A stretch of 57,067 bases of DNA from Porogramme epimiltina (GCA_900155495.1 FTLJ01000208.1:1-57067), one strand, 5' to 3'. Positions 1-12,598 are shown, counted from the first letter of the stretch. Notes: generated by a model not told the origin, from the sequence alone. Numbers and translations: made by a program.

Positions 1-701
1 GGCGGGCGACCGGGCAGGGGGGGTGGGTGGCGGAGGGGGCGGGCGGGGGCACTCGGGACTGGACTGGGGACTGGGAATGGGGCGCCTCGAGTGGGAGGAC
101 GGGGAGGGGCTTGCGGGCGGTGCAGATGAGGGCAGCGGAGGATGGCCGTGTCGGCCGGAGGAGTGGCCCCTGGCCCTTGTGAGCATGCTGGGGCGCGGAC
201 GGCCGTCCTCCTCCCTGCGTCTGCCGCCTGCCGCCTGCCGCCTGACGCCTGACGCCTGCCGCCTGCGAGCTGGCTGCGCTCTCGGGAGCTGGCCGTTGCC
301 GAGCGAGGGGCGTCTGCGGATCGGTGACCCATTCTCCCGGGACGGCGCCATTGGGTTTGTTTGTCCCTGCTTGCCCCCAGGCCAGGCGCTCGGTGGGGGA
401 GGTCGGCTGAGACTGATGGAGTCCGGGACCGTGCCAGTGGTGCGTATATTACTTGGCCCGTCCGCCGTCTGGCCGATCTCCCATCCCCTCGTCCGAGAAT
501 CAGTCGCACTCGCTCCCTTGCGATCTCTCGAGTACGCCCTCTCTCCCAAAGGGCTTAGACGTCCCTCTCTCTTCCCACATCCCCCACTAGACGTCCCCGC
601 TTCCCAGCACCTCGTCCCCGTCGCTGCCTCCACATCTCCTCACGACTTCTTGCACGAGTCTACCGCCCACCCGTAATATCAATCCCCGTCCCCCTTCAGC
701 A
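1..701. other. Upstream region of the SFP1-like gene, no gene seen
   Basis: This GC-rich stretch holds G-runs near its left end and a pyrimidine-rich leader (about 480-700) running into the ATG at 702. Open frames here lack codon structure and domain signal, so I read the segment as promoter and 5' UTR. A short tandem array lies at 221-267. No convincing TATA box was found. Confidence 0.5.
221..267. repeat. 7-bp tandem array (CTGCCGC / CTGACGC)
   Basis: About six head-to-tail copies of a 7-bp unit alternating CTGCCGC and CTGACGC are visible. It is a minisatellite in the promoter region of the zinc-finger gene, and copy number probably varies between strains. Confidence 0.7.
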
Positions 702-2939
702 ATGGCCACCGCCCAGCCCATCTCCTTCCCCGCTTCCGACTCCCAGGACTTCTCCATGGGTTCCGGTTCCTTCACAGGCCAGAACGGCTCCTTCAACCCC
801 TCCTCCTACACACGGCACTTCATGGGCTCCCCCATGTCCTTCCGTTCGGGTTCCTTCGGCGGCAGCCGCTTCTACCCTGGCATGTCCCCTGGCCAGCTCC
901 TTGGCCCACTAGAGTGAGTATCTTCCTTTCTCCCATCGCGCATTGGGGCATTTGGATACCGAGGCGAACCCTCGCGTCCACAGCAAAAAGCCGTTACCCC
1001 TTTCCCCCTATTTCCTACCCCGACCTTTCGAACATCCCCTTCGCTTCACGAGTGCGCATATACGAGCTTTTACTCATTGTCGAAACCCTTTAGCCCCAAC
1101 GACTTCAAGCTCGGCAAGATGTCGTCTTCCATCGAGAGCGACCGCGGCTCGATCGTGAATGCCCTCGCGATGCTTGAGCGTCAAGACGAATTGGTGAGTC
1201 CTATTAGCGATTAATAGGCGCGTTTGTAAGCTTACCCGGCGCGCAGTGCCGCGATTACACCTGCTGTGGGCTCAACCTCACCGACCTCCACGCCCTCGTC
1301 GACCACTTCGAGGAGTGCCATGTCGTCGTCCTCGACCCCTATGCCCCTCAACAGTCCCTCCCGCCGACCCTCCCCGCTTCTGCAGCACCCCAGACGGTGG
1401 CCGCCTACTACACTGACTCGGCCCCTGGCGTGCCCAGCCAGTCACAGCAACCCTCGCGCATGCAGTCGCAGCAGCAAGCAATCGCATACCAAGGTTTCGA
1501 TCCGGACGACATGGAGCTCGATGTGGACCAGAGCACGAGCGCCCCGTCATCCGGAGCGCCGTCCCCGCCAGATACTCCCATCTCCACACCCGGCTACCCA
1601 TCTCCCACATCGTACTCCGCCGCCGCATCTCCTCACGGCAGCCAGCCTGCGTCGCCCATCTCAGCCTTCGACACGACAACCGTCCTTCCCTCCCGCGCTC
1701 ACCACTCGGCCGCCCTCGGTGGCTTCCGGTCAAGCGTGGGAGCGGGTCCCGCGGGTTCCGCGGCGCGGGCGGAGGACGCGTTCAACGCCTACGCCGGCTA
1801 CTCAGACTACTCGAGCCTTCTCCCGGGCGGCTCGACCCTCGGCTCAGGCCCCAACACGATGTTCATGCAGCAACAGAGCATGACGCTGGGCCCCTTGAAT
1901 GCGCAGGGCGGACAGGCTGTATGCGCGCCCACCGCGCTGCTCCTCAGCAACAGCTCGAGCAACACCCCTGACAGCACGCCGGCGTCCTCGCGCGTCGCCT
2001 CTCCCAGCCCGGGCGGCTCTGGATACAGGAACGTGGCCCCCAACGCCCAGGCGTCGTCTTCGAGCGCCGGCGCGTCCACCTCTGGCGCTGGTGCGTCTTC
2101 GTCGACCGCGCGCGCGTCGACGACGCTCTCGCGGCCTGCGTCGAGCCTGCTGCTCTCGAAGCCGTTCAAGTGCCCGAAGCCGAACTGCAACAAGTCGTAC
2201 AAGCAGGCGAACGGGCTCAAGTACCACATGACGCACGGCTCGTGCAACTTTGCGCCGCCGAAGGACCTCGAGCACCTGCAGGAGCTGCTCGCGAACAAGC
2301 GCAGCGAGAAGGCGAAGGCGGCGGGCGAGAGCGGCACGCCCGAGGGCGAGGTCACGCTCAGCGAGAGCGAGCTCCGGGAGGTCGAGAAGGAGGCGGAGCG
2401 CCGGCTGCGGCCGTACGCGTGCGGCGTCGGCGAGTGCCAGCGGCGGTACAAGAACATGAACGGGCTGCGTGAGTGTGGCTTTGGGCTTTTTCATTTCCTC
2501 GACGGTCATCTAACAGGGTTTGGGTACAGGGTACCACTACCAGCACTCGGGCGACCACGGCGCGATCGGGCTGGCGCTCCTCGCGAGCGGGCAGCACGAG
2601 TGCCTGCAGCACAACAAGTCGCGGCACGCGACGCCGTCGCACTCGGCGTCGAACTCGATGTCGTCGCCTTCGAGCCAGTCTGCGCCCCGGACGCCGACGA
2701 CGCAGACCGCGCCGGCGACGCCGTTTGGGCAGGCCGCGGCGCAGCAGCAGGCGTTCCCCGCGCAGCCGCCGACGTACCAGAGCGCGCTCGCGAACCCGCC
2801 CCAGTACGCGTACCAGCCCCAGCAGTACGCGCAGCAGCAGCAGGCGGCGCCCCAGCAGCAGTACGCGGCGCCGCAACCGGCACAGCAGCAGCAGCAGCAG
2901 CAGACCCAGCAGCACTACGTGTTGGGCATGCAGCAGTGA
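702..2939 (+). CDS. SFP1-like C2H2 zinc-finger transcription factor
   Basis: Four exons (702-913, 1094-1193, 1247-2468, 2530-2939) join in frame to a 647-aa protein. The family includes yeast Sfp1, a nuclear activator of ribosome-protein and growth genes downstream of TOR; that role is inferred here. Three zinc-finger units are visible. A divergent one starts at C105 and has H124/H129. A second has C413, C418, H431 and H434 with the 'NGLKYH' signature. A third has C496, C501, H514 and H517 with 'NGLRYHYQH', continuing into an 'SGDHGAIGL' tail. A Ser/Pro/Thr-rich low-complexity linker of roughly 270 residues separates fingers 1 and 2, and the C-terminus is Gln-rich (CAG run near 2882-2903). 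The second and third finger pattern, 'YK..NGL(K/R)YH', is the main basis for the SFP1 call. Intron 3 splits the third finger, and splicing restores it exactly, which supports the model. Confidence 0.85.
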
Positions 2940-5900
2940 GCGCGTCGTCTCGTCCCCGCCCCCGCTCTTGCTAGATGCCGCGGCCGCGTCCTCCCCCTGC
3001 TCGCGTCCAGTCGGCGGCGAGGAGGGGGAGTGGCCCAACCCACCCGCCCATCCATCCGCACACCCACCACCGACTGTGACGAAAAGTAACAGGTTCCGCG
3101 TATAGCCAGCGGCGTATCTTTCTCTCATAATCAGAATAATTCTGGTGCACTACAGCTTCCTCTGCCCTTGTTCTATTCTGTCGTCTCCCTCTGTCGTTTT
3201 TCGGTCGTCGTAGTACTAGTACACGCACACGCGCCCCGCCCCGCCCCGGCGCGCGGCCCCCCTGTTGTTATTCTCCCCTGTGCTTCCACCACTCTCCGGC
3301 TCCGTTACGTCGTCTCTCGGCTCGGCTCCCCCACTGTATAATGCGATTTCTCCTCTCTCTCTCTATCTCTCACTATCGCTCTCTCGATCGTCCTCTCGTT
3401 TTCCCGCCCCTCCTCCTCCCCGTCCTCCTCCCCCTGTCATTAGTATCTCTTGCTCTCGACACGTACATATCCTCGTCGAGACCCGGCGTGCCGGTTGACC
3501 GTGTGCGCCTGCCTGCCTGCCTGTTCGCGTGCCCCTTTCTACCACCACCTACCGCCCCCCCCCCTACTGCACGCACCCCCTCTCTCTCCCCTCCGTTAGC
3601 TGGTTCTCGGTCCCTGGTCCCCCGGCAGGGACTCATCGTCGTCGTCGTCGCCGTACCTCTTCCCCGGCCTGTCCCCGTTATCGCGTATAATACTAGCCCC
3701 GCTCTTCGTCGTCATTTGCCGCACCGTTATAACGTCTTTACACGACCGCCCCGCCCCGACTCGTCTCTCGTCTCTCTCTCTTTGCCGCCGCCGCCGAATG
3801 TGTGTGCGCGCGCACCCACCCAAAAGTAGGATATACGTATACGGTTATGTGTCGCCGTACGTACTCTGCCCCTCCCCTTCCGAGCTCCTGTCACCCTCGC
3901 GTACGTACGTCGCATACGGTACGACCGTACGTACGCTGCCTCCCGACCCCCGACCCCGCTCCCCGCCCCTCGTACATCCAACCTGTATATGCCCGCGCCG
4001 TGGCTCGCGGGCCCGAACTACGAACCCAAAAATCAAAACGCGCTGCGCCCCCCCTCCCCCTAGTGGAGGTCCTGGATCCGCCCGAGTGTCCTCCTCGCCC
4101 CCTTGGAGTCTAGTGCGTTCGAGCACTTGCTCAACCAAGGAGCCCCGCCCGCCCATCTGCCCGCCCCTCTCGTGGAGGAGGGGGACGGGATCCCCCTGGC
4201 GAGGTGCGCATCGCCATCGCGGCCCCACCGCGGCCCCACGTCGCTCCGCACGCCCCCTCCCCTCCGGATCCCTCGATCATGGTCCGCGGCCCCCTCCCCT
4301 CTCCCCCCTTCGAACTCGAAGGCGAGACACCGCCTCGTCTCGTCTCCTCTCCTCGGGGCTCGGGACTCGGGACTCGGGAGCAGCGAGGGGGGAGGCTCCT
4401 CCGGAGCTCGCTGCGCCCGAGGCCTGCGGTATGTGGGGTGCGCAGTCGGACGCACCTTCCGCGCGTCTGGCCTCTGGGCGCGGCGCGGCGGGCCGACCCG
4501 ACGTGCGCGCGTGCCTCGTCAGCGTCGGTGTCGTCATACCGCCTACTCCTCGCTCCTTCGCTCCCCCGTGCCCCTGGCCTCGGGCGCACGCCGTCGCCAC
4601 CCGTGCAGGGAGGGCGGGACACCGGGGAGGCGCGCCTGGCTCCTGGAGTCCTGGGGCCCGGAAGATCCTGGACGCGGGAGCCGGGCTCCAGGTTGCGCCA
4701 CCGCAACGCGAGCGCGCGCGCTTGTGCGCGTGTGCGCATGCGTGTGCGACGACGACCGCGACGGCGACAATGATGGAGGCGCGCCGCGGCAAACAGGGGA
4801 TCGCGAGGCGCCTCCCGGCGGGAGGGGCGGGGGCGTCGGGGCTCGGCTGCCCGCCGTTGGCATAGTGCCACAGTCGCGCGGGGGAGAGCTGCAAAATCAA
4901 AATCATGCCGCCAAGGCGTCGGGGAGGGTCTGGGATCACTCCCCTGCGCACGCGGTCGTGCGCGTGCTTAGATGCGTCCGTCTCTGTCTCTGTGGGTTTC
5001 GTGGTTGTCAGTTCTGGGTCTGTTCGTCGTGTTCATGTAGCCTACTTGCCTCTCGAGTCTCGTCGTTCTCCTCGTCCCCTCCGTCACCGGGCTGGTCCCG
5101 GGCGCGGGTTAGATTAGATGTTCGATCCTGTATGTACACATCACGCGTGCGCGAGCGCGCGCTAATGGGCTAATACACGGCGCCGTGCTCGTCAGGGCTC
5201 AAACGTTCACGCACGCACGCGACGCTCACCTGCTCGACCACCTGCGTCGCCGCTGGGGCCATCTCGGCGACCAGACAATAGCCCCCGCGGTGGCCCCAGG
5301 CCACAGCGCGGCGGGTGCGCGCACCGGAGCGCGCGCGGGGGCTCGTGCCGACCGTAGCTCGTCACTCGCTTGCACATGCGAGTGCGTCCACTCGCGAGGC
5401 GTGGACTGCGTGCGCGACGCCCGTTGCGGCATAATTGTGGCAGCAGGAGCCCGCGTCCCGCGTCCGTCCCGGTCTGCTGAGCCTGGGGCGCCGCGGCGGA
5501 CGTCGATGTGTGGCGATCGATGGCGATGGCGATGGCGAGGCGAGGGGGAAGAGGGGAGGCCGGGTCGGGTCCTCCGGCGGCGGCGCGCCCGTCAGCCCGC
5601 ATGCGTGTGTGCGTGCGTGCACGCGCGCGTGTGTGCAAGCCACGCCGCGAGGGGGGGGCGATTGCGCTACGATTGGCGGCGGCGACGTCAGAGGGGCGGG
5701 TGGCGCCGATCGCGCTGGGCGGCGGGAGAGTTGAGGCGGTCGGGGAGCGCGCCGTAGGGGGCGGCTGGCCGAGGGGGAGCGCGCCGCGGCGGGCTAGGGG
5801 CGTTCGATGGAGCACCGTGCGGATCCGATCTCTCGTGTGCGCGCACGCGTTTCGACGGGGCGTGCGGGAGGGCGGAAAGGGCCGCAAGGTATAGCGTTAG

Positions 5901-7996
5901 GGTTGGATCCGATCGCTTGGGTCCTTGTCCTGGGCTGCAGGACATGCGTCGCGCTGCGGAAGGGCGACATGCGTCTTTGGACGTAGGTGGGCGCGGGCGC
6001 GGAGAGGCCGTGGAAGGGGCAAGTGGAATCAGGGAATCGGAATGCGCATCGCGAGATGCTACGAGATGACGCGAGAGATGGGCAGATGAAAATGGATCGG
6101 CCTTGATAGGGCGCGGGCGTCGTGTTGGGATTTGAGCGGAGGTGGGCTGCAAACATGAGGCGGAGAGAAGCGGTATCGGCTGGGCAGGAGCTTCTGTCGG
6201 GGACGCCTTGGGTATGTGGCATCGGCGCCTGGGGATGAGCGGGCAGCGGTGTGTGGCTGCAAGGGCGATGCAAGGCGTACGGGATAGTAGCTCCGCCCGC
6301 GTTCAGGCCGATCGATTGCGCCGTGGAGGGTGATTGGTGAGAGATCGCCGCACCGAAGGCAGAAGCGGCGAGGACGGGACGGATGCCGCGAGCGACGAGC
6401 CTCGCTGTAGATGACCCAACGCCAGACGCCGTCTTCCGTCGAGCGATCCTCGTGTATGTGGCTGGCCGCTTGAGGTTGCCCGACTGGGACCCGCCGCCGC
6501 GCGGCGTGGCGGCCGCGCGTGTTCGGTGCGCGTGCTGCAAAACGCGCCTTCGCTGCCTGCACGCCTGAGCGCCACGCGCCACAGCACCCGGGGGCGCTGT
6601 CCTGGGTGTTGAGTTCGGTGCGCGCGGTGTGGCCGACTACGCCCACTGGAGACATACGGGCGCGCGGAGAGATCGCGTACATCGGGTGCACTCGCATGTC
6701 CCGGGGCGTCCGTGCCGGGCTTCTGGGAACGTGGCTGGGGTGAGCCAAACAATTAGGCAGTGCGCGCAGTAGCGGAGATTGAGAAGCACCAGCGTGCACG
6801 CCCGCATGCTCCGGGTGGAGTGCGCGAAGGCCCGAGTCAGCCCGGGTCGACGCGCGGCGCGAATAGAGCGGCGGCGTTGTTCGTCTGAACGTTCGCCACT
6901 AGGACGCTGAGCGTGTCGGTGAGAACCCATGGACGCGCGAGTGTGGTAGGAAGCCGCGAGCGACCCACGAAGCTGCGCGAGCACTGGGATGTGCAGATAT
7001 GAATAGCACAGGTCCCGGATCAGTGGGAGGGTGGACACCGAGATGGAGACTGGACGCACCATCCGCGAGTAGGACAGCGGACGTTGTGGAATACTCTAGA
7101 AGGTAAGAGAGCAGCTCAACCCCTTGCGTTCTCCTTCACACCATCTTGCGTAGAAGACCCAGCAACGCGATGTCACAGAAGCCCATCTGTAAGAGATGTG
7201 AGATCACAAGTAATACCCTGTGTAAGGAGGTTGCGCTCGCACGTCACCGTGTCCAGGATGCCAGAGGCAAGGCATCGCCGGCCACGTATCCTTGGGTTGA
7301 AGTCCGTTGTCCCCATTAGGTGCAGCGAAAAATACTTTCATTCACACGACTCCAGGTGCGCGACATGCTGCGTAACCCCTTCGCATTGCTGGCTCTGCGA
7401 TAATTCTCCGAGAGGCGGCTGAGACTACACCCCTGGTGAGAACGGGAAGACATGTCTCGGAAGTGGACTGAGAACTCACAGGACGACTTGCTAGTAGTGG
7501 CGTTCTCGGAGGATAAATAAATGGTGCACGTGAGTACTAGTATAAACAGCGCCACAATGCCTATCCTGAGAGTCATTCGACACTAGCTTCCAGGAACCTG
7601 ACGCTGCGACATGTTCGCTAGGGACTGGCAGCGGGACTGTGCAGAGACTTGGTCGGGGGGAAGACTAGAGGTGGTGGATGTGAGAGGCAAAATGTGCAGA
7701 AAATTTTCTGCTCGCGTTTGCTAGCGAGCGCGCTCAGCTCGGGCGGCGCGACTGGGCGGCAGCTGCCGGACGATTTGCCTTTTTGGGACGTCAATGAGAA
7801 GTTGCTATTAGCAGATCACGTGGCGTGTTCAAACAACAAGCCGCGCTGCCGCAGTGCACTGGCCACCCGCCACTCTGTTCTCCTCCACCATCCTGACCGC
7901 CTTGGTCCTCGGCCATACACCGCACATATCTACCCCGCACCGCTATCTTCCTCTTTGCAGCCAACATACCCTCATCCTACACTCATACCCCGTGCA
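2940..7996. other. 5-kb GC-rich gene-poor interval
   Basis: No coding region could be supported. The first part is presumably the 3' UTR of the zinc-finger gene. Visible low-complexity content includes a CT-rich microsatellite tract at about 3345-3390, CGTACGTACG-type alternating purine/pyrimidine runs at about 3855-3935, tandem GGGACTC units at about 4355-4382, and GCGCGTGTGTGC-type tracts at about 5595-5640. Frames of 200-350 codons occur on both strands, but they overlap each other, are Arg/Pro/Ala/Gly-rich and show no motif, as expected from GC-rich non-coding DNA. About 350 bp before 7997 is likely promoter for the next gene. Confidence 0.6.
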
Positions 7997-9929
7997 ATGG
8001 CACCTAGAACACTCCCCCGAGACACTCTAACCACCGGCTCCTCGGAGTACACAATTCCAATCGCATCTTCGGACTCTCCTACGCAGACGTCTCCTGCAAG
8101 GCCCCCACCCTTCACGGGATCCTCCGCTCCTTTTACTCCTCCAGCCCGGAATGGGACGTCAAGTGTCGCGCGCCGAGCCAAGGGCAAGGAAGTACAGTCG
8201 ACGCCTGAAGCCGGTTCAGAAGATCTTGACATACAGAAAGTAATCAAAGCTCAGCTAATGATGCGCTCAGACGAAGGTGAACTTGAATTCGTAAATTACA
8301 GACTCGCGACGCTGAATATATGGATGATACATTAGACGTTCTCCCGACGTTTCCGCCACTTCCGCCAGCTGAGCTCACGCCTCCTTCAAGCCCGTGCAAC
8401 GATCCATCATGGTCCCAACTGATGAACGAAAGCGCTGACTTGCTCATAGAACCCGAGCCCGAAGACCTAGATGAGGACCACTGGCACACCGACAGGAAGG
8501 GGCTTGTCTTTAGCTACCCGCCTCCGCAGACCAACAAGAATTGGATGATTAAAATGTACAACAGGGTCAGGAATAACGGAAACGAGTTTGACGCAATTGT
8601 GGCCAAGATCTATGCCAGTCTCTCCGAACGATTGACCGAGGCGACGCTCCTCGATCTCGAGGTGGGCCTCGCAGTTCGAGACTACAACGCCCTATTCCAG
8701 GACATAGCGGAGAACCTCGGCGAGGACGTCGCGATGGATCTGGAGAAGCTGGGAAACAATATCACCGTACCGCGCTTCGACGATAAGGACAGCAATGTCG
8801 TGATCCTAATGACTCCGGAAGTCATTGTCGAAGACGACTCTGAGGAAATGGACGACGTCCGCGGAAATCAGGGAATGTACGTCTATTATAATTCCGACTA
8901 CCTAGGTTCATGCGCTCAAAGCTGACCTGGTCTGCTCTCAGGAACGAAGAGCCCGCAAGGCAGCCGTCCCCTCTGGTAGAGGACGCCCGTCAGTCTAGCC
9001 TCCCGCCGTCTTCGCCCTCGGCACGTCCCATGGCCGTCCGCGCCCAGAAGCGCATCCGCGATGAGGAAGAGACGTTCCTCAACGCCGTCGACAGTGTCAA
9101 GAGGCAGAGGATCAAAGGCGAGGCGATGCTCACGCGCACCCCGGCGCGCGGGCTCCCGCCCCGCCGGACCCTCGCCTACGTCGACTCGCAGGGGCCCCTG
9201 CCCCCGTCGTCGCCCATCCGCTCGGATGATGAGTCGAGCAGCCCCCGCCGCTCCTCTCCCGTGAAGCGCCCTGCGGCGCCCGAGCCTCCGACGCCCCAGC
9301 AGCCCCCGACGCCCGCGAAGCAGAGCATTCGCAGGTCGTTCCCGCTCTCCCCCCTCCTTTCCGCCACCGACGGCAGCGAAGCCGACAGCTCGCTCGCTCA
9401 GAGCCCTAGCCCACAGAAGAGTGCGAGGGTACCCCTGCGATCCGCCGCCATGCCGCCGCCCCCACAGCCTGTCGCGGGCCCGTCCACGCGCGCCGCTGGC
9501 TCTGCGCCCCGCGAGTCGCACCCTGGCCCGTCTGCATCCTACGCCCCCTCCGCCTCGCAGGCCAAGCCCGGCCCCCAGCCCCAGCCGCAGAGCGCGTCGG
9601 CCATGCTCCAGGCGTTCAACAATGCCCAGCCGAAGACGCTCGACGACAGCTGGAAGATGCGGTGGTCGCCCGCCGCGGCGTCCGGCGGCGCGTTGATTCA
9701 GCAACAGCTTGCTGCACACACTTTCGTCTCCTCGCCCTCTCTCGCCCCGCAGGTCCCCGCTCCAGCGCCTCAGCAGGTGGCGGCTCCGGAGCCCCGCATA
9801 GGCTGGCACCCAATCTTTGGGGACACTGCGACGGCCGAGATTCCGCGGCTCCGGACAATCGACGAGCGGGAGCGCCGTGCTGAGCGGGAGAGGACGGGGT
9901 CGTTGGAGAGAGAGATGCCAATATGGTGA
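7997..9929 (+). CDS. Hypothetical protein, paralogue of the gene at 12.6 kb
   Basis: Three exons (7997-8276, 8336-8876, 8942-9929) encode 602 aa. I do not recognise the family. The N-terminus is Ser/Pro/Thr-rich. A middle block of about 100 residues holds the pattern 'TDRKGL.F.YPPP', then 'NEFDAI..KI..SLSERL', 'EATLLDLEVG' and 'VPRFDD'. The C-terminal half is disordered, Pro/Ser-rich and basic around 'DSVKRQRIKG'. The gene at 12643-14025 shares the middle block, the KRQR patch and both intron positions and phases (phase 1 after Asp-Glu; phase 2 before the third exon). That shared structure fixes the splice model. The basic KRQR patch could be a nuclear localisation signal, which is inference. 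Confidence 0.75.
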
Positions 9930-10525
9930 ACGTCGAAGGTCTGGGCGGGACTCAAGGACGTTGTATCGCAGGAAATGCTGTTTGTGTAGGTTGTATATCA
10001 CGCGTTTGTACATTGCTCTGCGTTGTATCATTTTCAGTCTGGATTGTCTCGTCATTGATGTTCATAGCGTGCTTTGCGCGGGCCCTGATCACACCCGCCG
10101 GACATTCGGTTCCTCCAAAACAAGCCCTAGTCGTCTCGTTTCCTGTCGTTCAAGGACATGGCAAGGGGGATGCACTATCGAATCGGATGTCATTCTATGT
10201 ATCGCTACAGTCTCGTACAAAGGCGTCGCGTACAATATTCTCTAGGACGTGTCATATAGGTAACAAATAATGAACGTATGATCTCGAAAGAAAGCAAGGG
10301 ACAACAAAGCAATACAGTGGTAATTCACCGGCATGCGTGGAGAGCACGACACAAACCTCACCAAAACAAACGGGGTCAAAAGAAAGAGATACGACCGAAA
10401 GGGAAAAGAAAACAACGGCGCGGTCAACGCGGAAAAGGAGCAGCAGTCAGATCCACATGCACTGGGCATATATAAGGCCCACGTGGAAGCCACGACGTTC
10501 GCCGCGCCCCCCCTCCACGCTCACC
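9930..10525. other. Convergent intergenic region
   Basis: This is the space between two convergent genes and holds their 3' ends. I see no coding signal, RNA gene or repeat in it. Confidence 0.5.
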
Positions 10526-11480
10526 TCAGAACTCGTCGTCGAACATCAACGCCGGGTGGATCGGGCGGAACACCGGGAAGCTCGTCTCGCTCGGGTCGAA
10601 GTAGTCGTCCTCGGGATACAGGGCGGCGAGCTTCGGGGAGACGAGGCGGACTGAGAGGACGGGCTCTTCCCGACCCTTCGCGGGAGAATTGCTATAGACG
10701 CCTTTTGAAGGTACGCTGCAATACTCCATAGTGAGTATATCAACACTCGCTGACAATCTGAGTCTGCAGGAAGGACGCACCCGTCACGCTCGAAGTCCAC
10801 CCACTCCTGGTTCTCGTCGCAGACGTCTAACCCGTCGTTGTCCACGAGGCGCACACGGTACGACGACGCGCGCGAGAGCGTCGTCGCGGGAGTCACGCAT
10901 CCGCTTGTCGAAGGCGAGGAGTGCGCCGATTCCAACCCACGTTCCCCGAGTGGCGCGCCTTCGCCACTCTCGGCTGCCCGGCTCTTCGCGTGGAGTTCAA
11001 GCCACGTCCTCCACCCTTCCCATGCAGGGAGCTCGTCCTCAGCACCAGCACGTGTCTTACACGACGGTGAGTGCAAGTACGTGTACAGGCAAGACGAGGA
11101 ACACTCACTGGCATCCAGAGGCCTGCATCAGACGCGCGCCTAGCACGCTCCCGCGGTGGCTGCCTGCGGACTTCCTGGGGAGGTTCGCGCCGCAGACAGC
11201 CCTCGCGGGTGGCAGGCTCGGGATGCGTGTCACGCCAGTGTCGGATGAGACCTACTCCGCCTACCGCCTCGTCGTCGTTGTTTTCATCGTCGTTCTCGTC
11301 GTCGTTCTCGTCGTCGTTCTCGTCGTCGATGTCTTCCGCGTTGTGTGCGGCCGGTGGCTTCTCGTTCGCCACGTCGACTTCGAGCGTACTTGGGGTAGAC
11401 TGGAGGATTAGGAACGGTTCGCTTGCGCGGCGGCCGGGTGTTGGGAGCACCTGGATAAATGGGAGGTCAAGGAGAGACAT
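10526..11480 (-). CDS. Hypothetical acidic-repeat protein
   Basis: Three exons on the minus strand (11109-11480, 10781-11055, 10526-10715) give 278 aa. The introns (53 and 65 nt) have GTGAGT and GTGCGT donors and join in phase. No known domain is recognised. Near residue 50 a run of DDEN tetrapeptides forms an acidic stretch of about 20 residues, encoded by a 12-bp DNA repeat. The middle is basic and Arg-rich. The C-terminus ends in an acidic, aromatic tail with 'PEDDYFDPSE' and a final 'FDDEF'. A TATAAAAG box lies about 115 bp upstream of the ATG. The protein is probably largely disordered. Its position between two paralogues suggests it was inserted between them or travelled with a duplication, but no paralogue of this gene is seen. 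Confidence 0.65.
11268..11330. repeat. 12-bp coding repeat (TCGTCGTTCTCG)
   Basis: Consecutive copies of a 12-bp unit lie inside the first exon of the minus-strand gene and encode the repeated Asp-Asp-Glu-Asn. Because the unit is a multiple of three, length changes would keep the frame. Confidence 0.8.
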
Positions 11481-11595
11481 GGATGGTACGGCGGGGCGCG
11501 GGGTGTAGAAGGGCGATTGTGTAGTTGGGAATCTGGGGCGGGAGGCGCCACAAGGGGAGGCGAAGCGAGCGCAGTGGAAGGACGAGCCCGGGGCG

Positions 11596-11603
11596 CTTTT
11601 ATA
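11596..11603 (-). promoter_or_regulatory. TATA box of the acidic-repeat gene
   Basis: TATAAAAG on the minus strand, about 115 bp before the proposed ATG at 11480. Confidence 0.5.
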
Positions 11604-12590
11604 ACCCAGGCACGCTATGGAAGTAGGCCAAAGCGCAGTCCGAGCTTTGGCTGAGTGCGAGAAGGACGATTTGGCAGACGGACACGAACGACTCGTTTCA
11701 GCGGTGTTTCAGGCGCGCAGAGAAAGGCCACGAATTAGAATGCCCTATGGTTTCTGAGCCAAGCATGGCCCCACGTTCCTCCAACTCGTGTCTGTGAAGG
11801 TAGTGGTGTGGCTCTGGAGTCTATCCAGCTCTTTTCTCTGGAGGTAGATATGATCTGGACACGAGGTACATGAGCGAACGGCATTGGCAAAAGACAATGA
11901 CTGTTATGACGTGTCTCAAAGCTGAGGGTATGGTTGATACTTACCTCCGTCTGTGATAGGCTGCTTCAGCCCAAAGTCCAGGGTGCATTGGCCAATGCCA
12001 GCGGCTAACATATCTTGTTCGACAACGTCGTAGTAAGCCGCGCGCGCATTTCCCTTATCGCAGATTCAACCAAAGGCGAGCCAGAAGTTGCATCGCACCG
12101 TGGTGAAGTATAACTACATATCACTACCCAAGCCTACATGCGTTCAGAACAAGCTCTGAATAAGTAACGTGCATACAACAGGGGTAAACTCGCCTTGTAA
12201 ATCTCAAGCCTCATGACCTTGCGTTTTCAAACCACGATACTATGTGACTCGAGATAGTTGCACCATGTAGCGAAGGTCCGTTGGTTGACTTGGCTCCATG
12301 TCCTGAGTATGTATTGGAGTCCAAGCGACTGGAATGCGTACATCCTGACGGCGTCGGTTTCCGTTCCGGACTCGTGTGAACTTTGTGATATAGTCACGTG
12401 ATGAGAATGCGTTCCCGTTTCAGGGACTCCGCAAATCATCAAACAGGCACTTGAGGTTTCGACGGTGAGATCAAGACGAAGTCACCAAATATTTCATCCT
12501 AACTGACCACCACCACCAGAGCGACACCTGTTATACTTTTCTGCGTTGCAGCTGATACCCATTATTCCCAAATTTTAATAGGTGGTGCCC

Positions 12591-12598
12591 CTTTATAC
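12591..12598 (+). promoter_or_regulatory. TATA-like box of the gene at 12643
   Basis: CTTTATAC about 45 bp before the ATG, followed by a C-run. The position suits a short 5' UTR. Confidence 0.45.

Noticed and set aside
23..676. 217-codon open frame in the promoter of the zinc-finger gene
   Set aside because: Low-complexity Gly/Pro/Leu composition, no motif and overlap with the pyrimidine-rich leader; GC-driven open frame.
3798..5173. Two overlapping ~355-codon plus-strand frames
   Set aside because: They overlap each other and several antisense frames, are Arg/Pro/Ser-rich and have no recognisable domain; typical of GC-rich non-coding DNA.
5794..6799. Two ~250-codon minus-strand frames at 5794-6582 and 6059-6799
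   Set aside because: Overlapping frames without start context, splice structure or motif.
8916..10055. 379-codon minus-strand frame
   Set aside because: Antisense shadow of the third exon of the gene at 7997-9929.
7316..12442. Similar peptides 'RTWSRVN' (about 7316-7576, minus) and 'RTWSQVN' (about 12227-12442, minus), each upstream of one of the unknown-family paralogues
   Set aside because: Identity is limited to a few residues and the DNA does not align convincingly; could be chance, so no duplicated upstream element is claimed.
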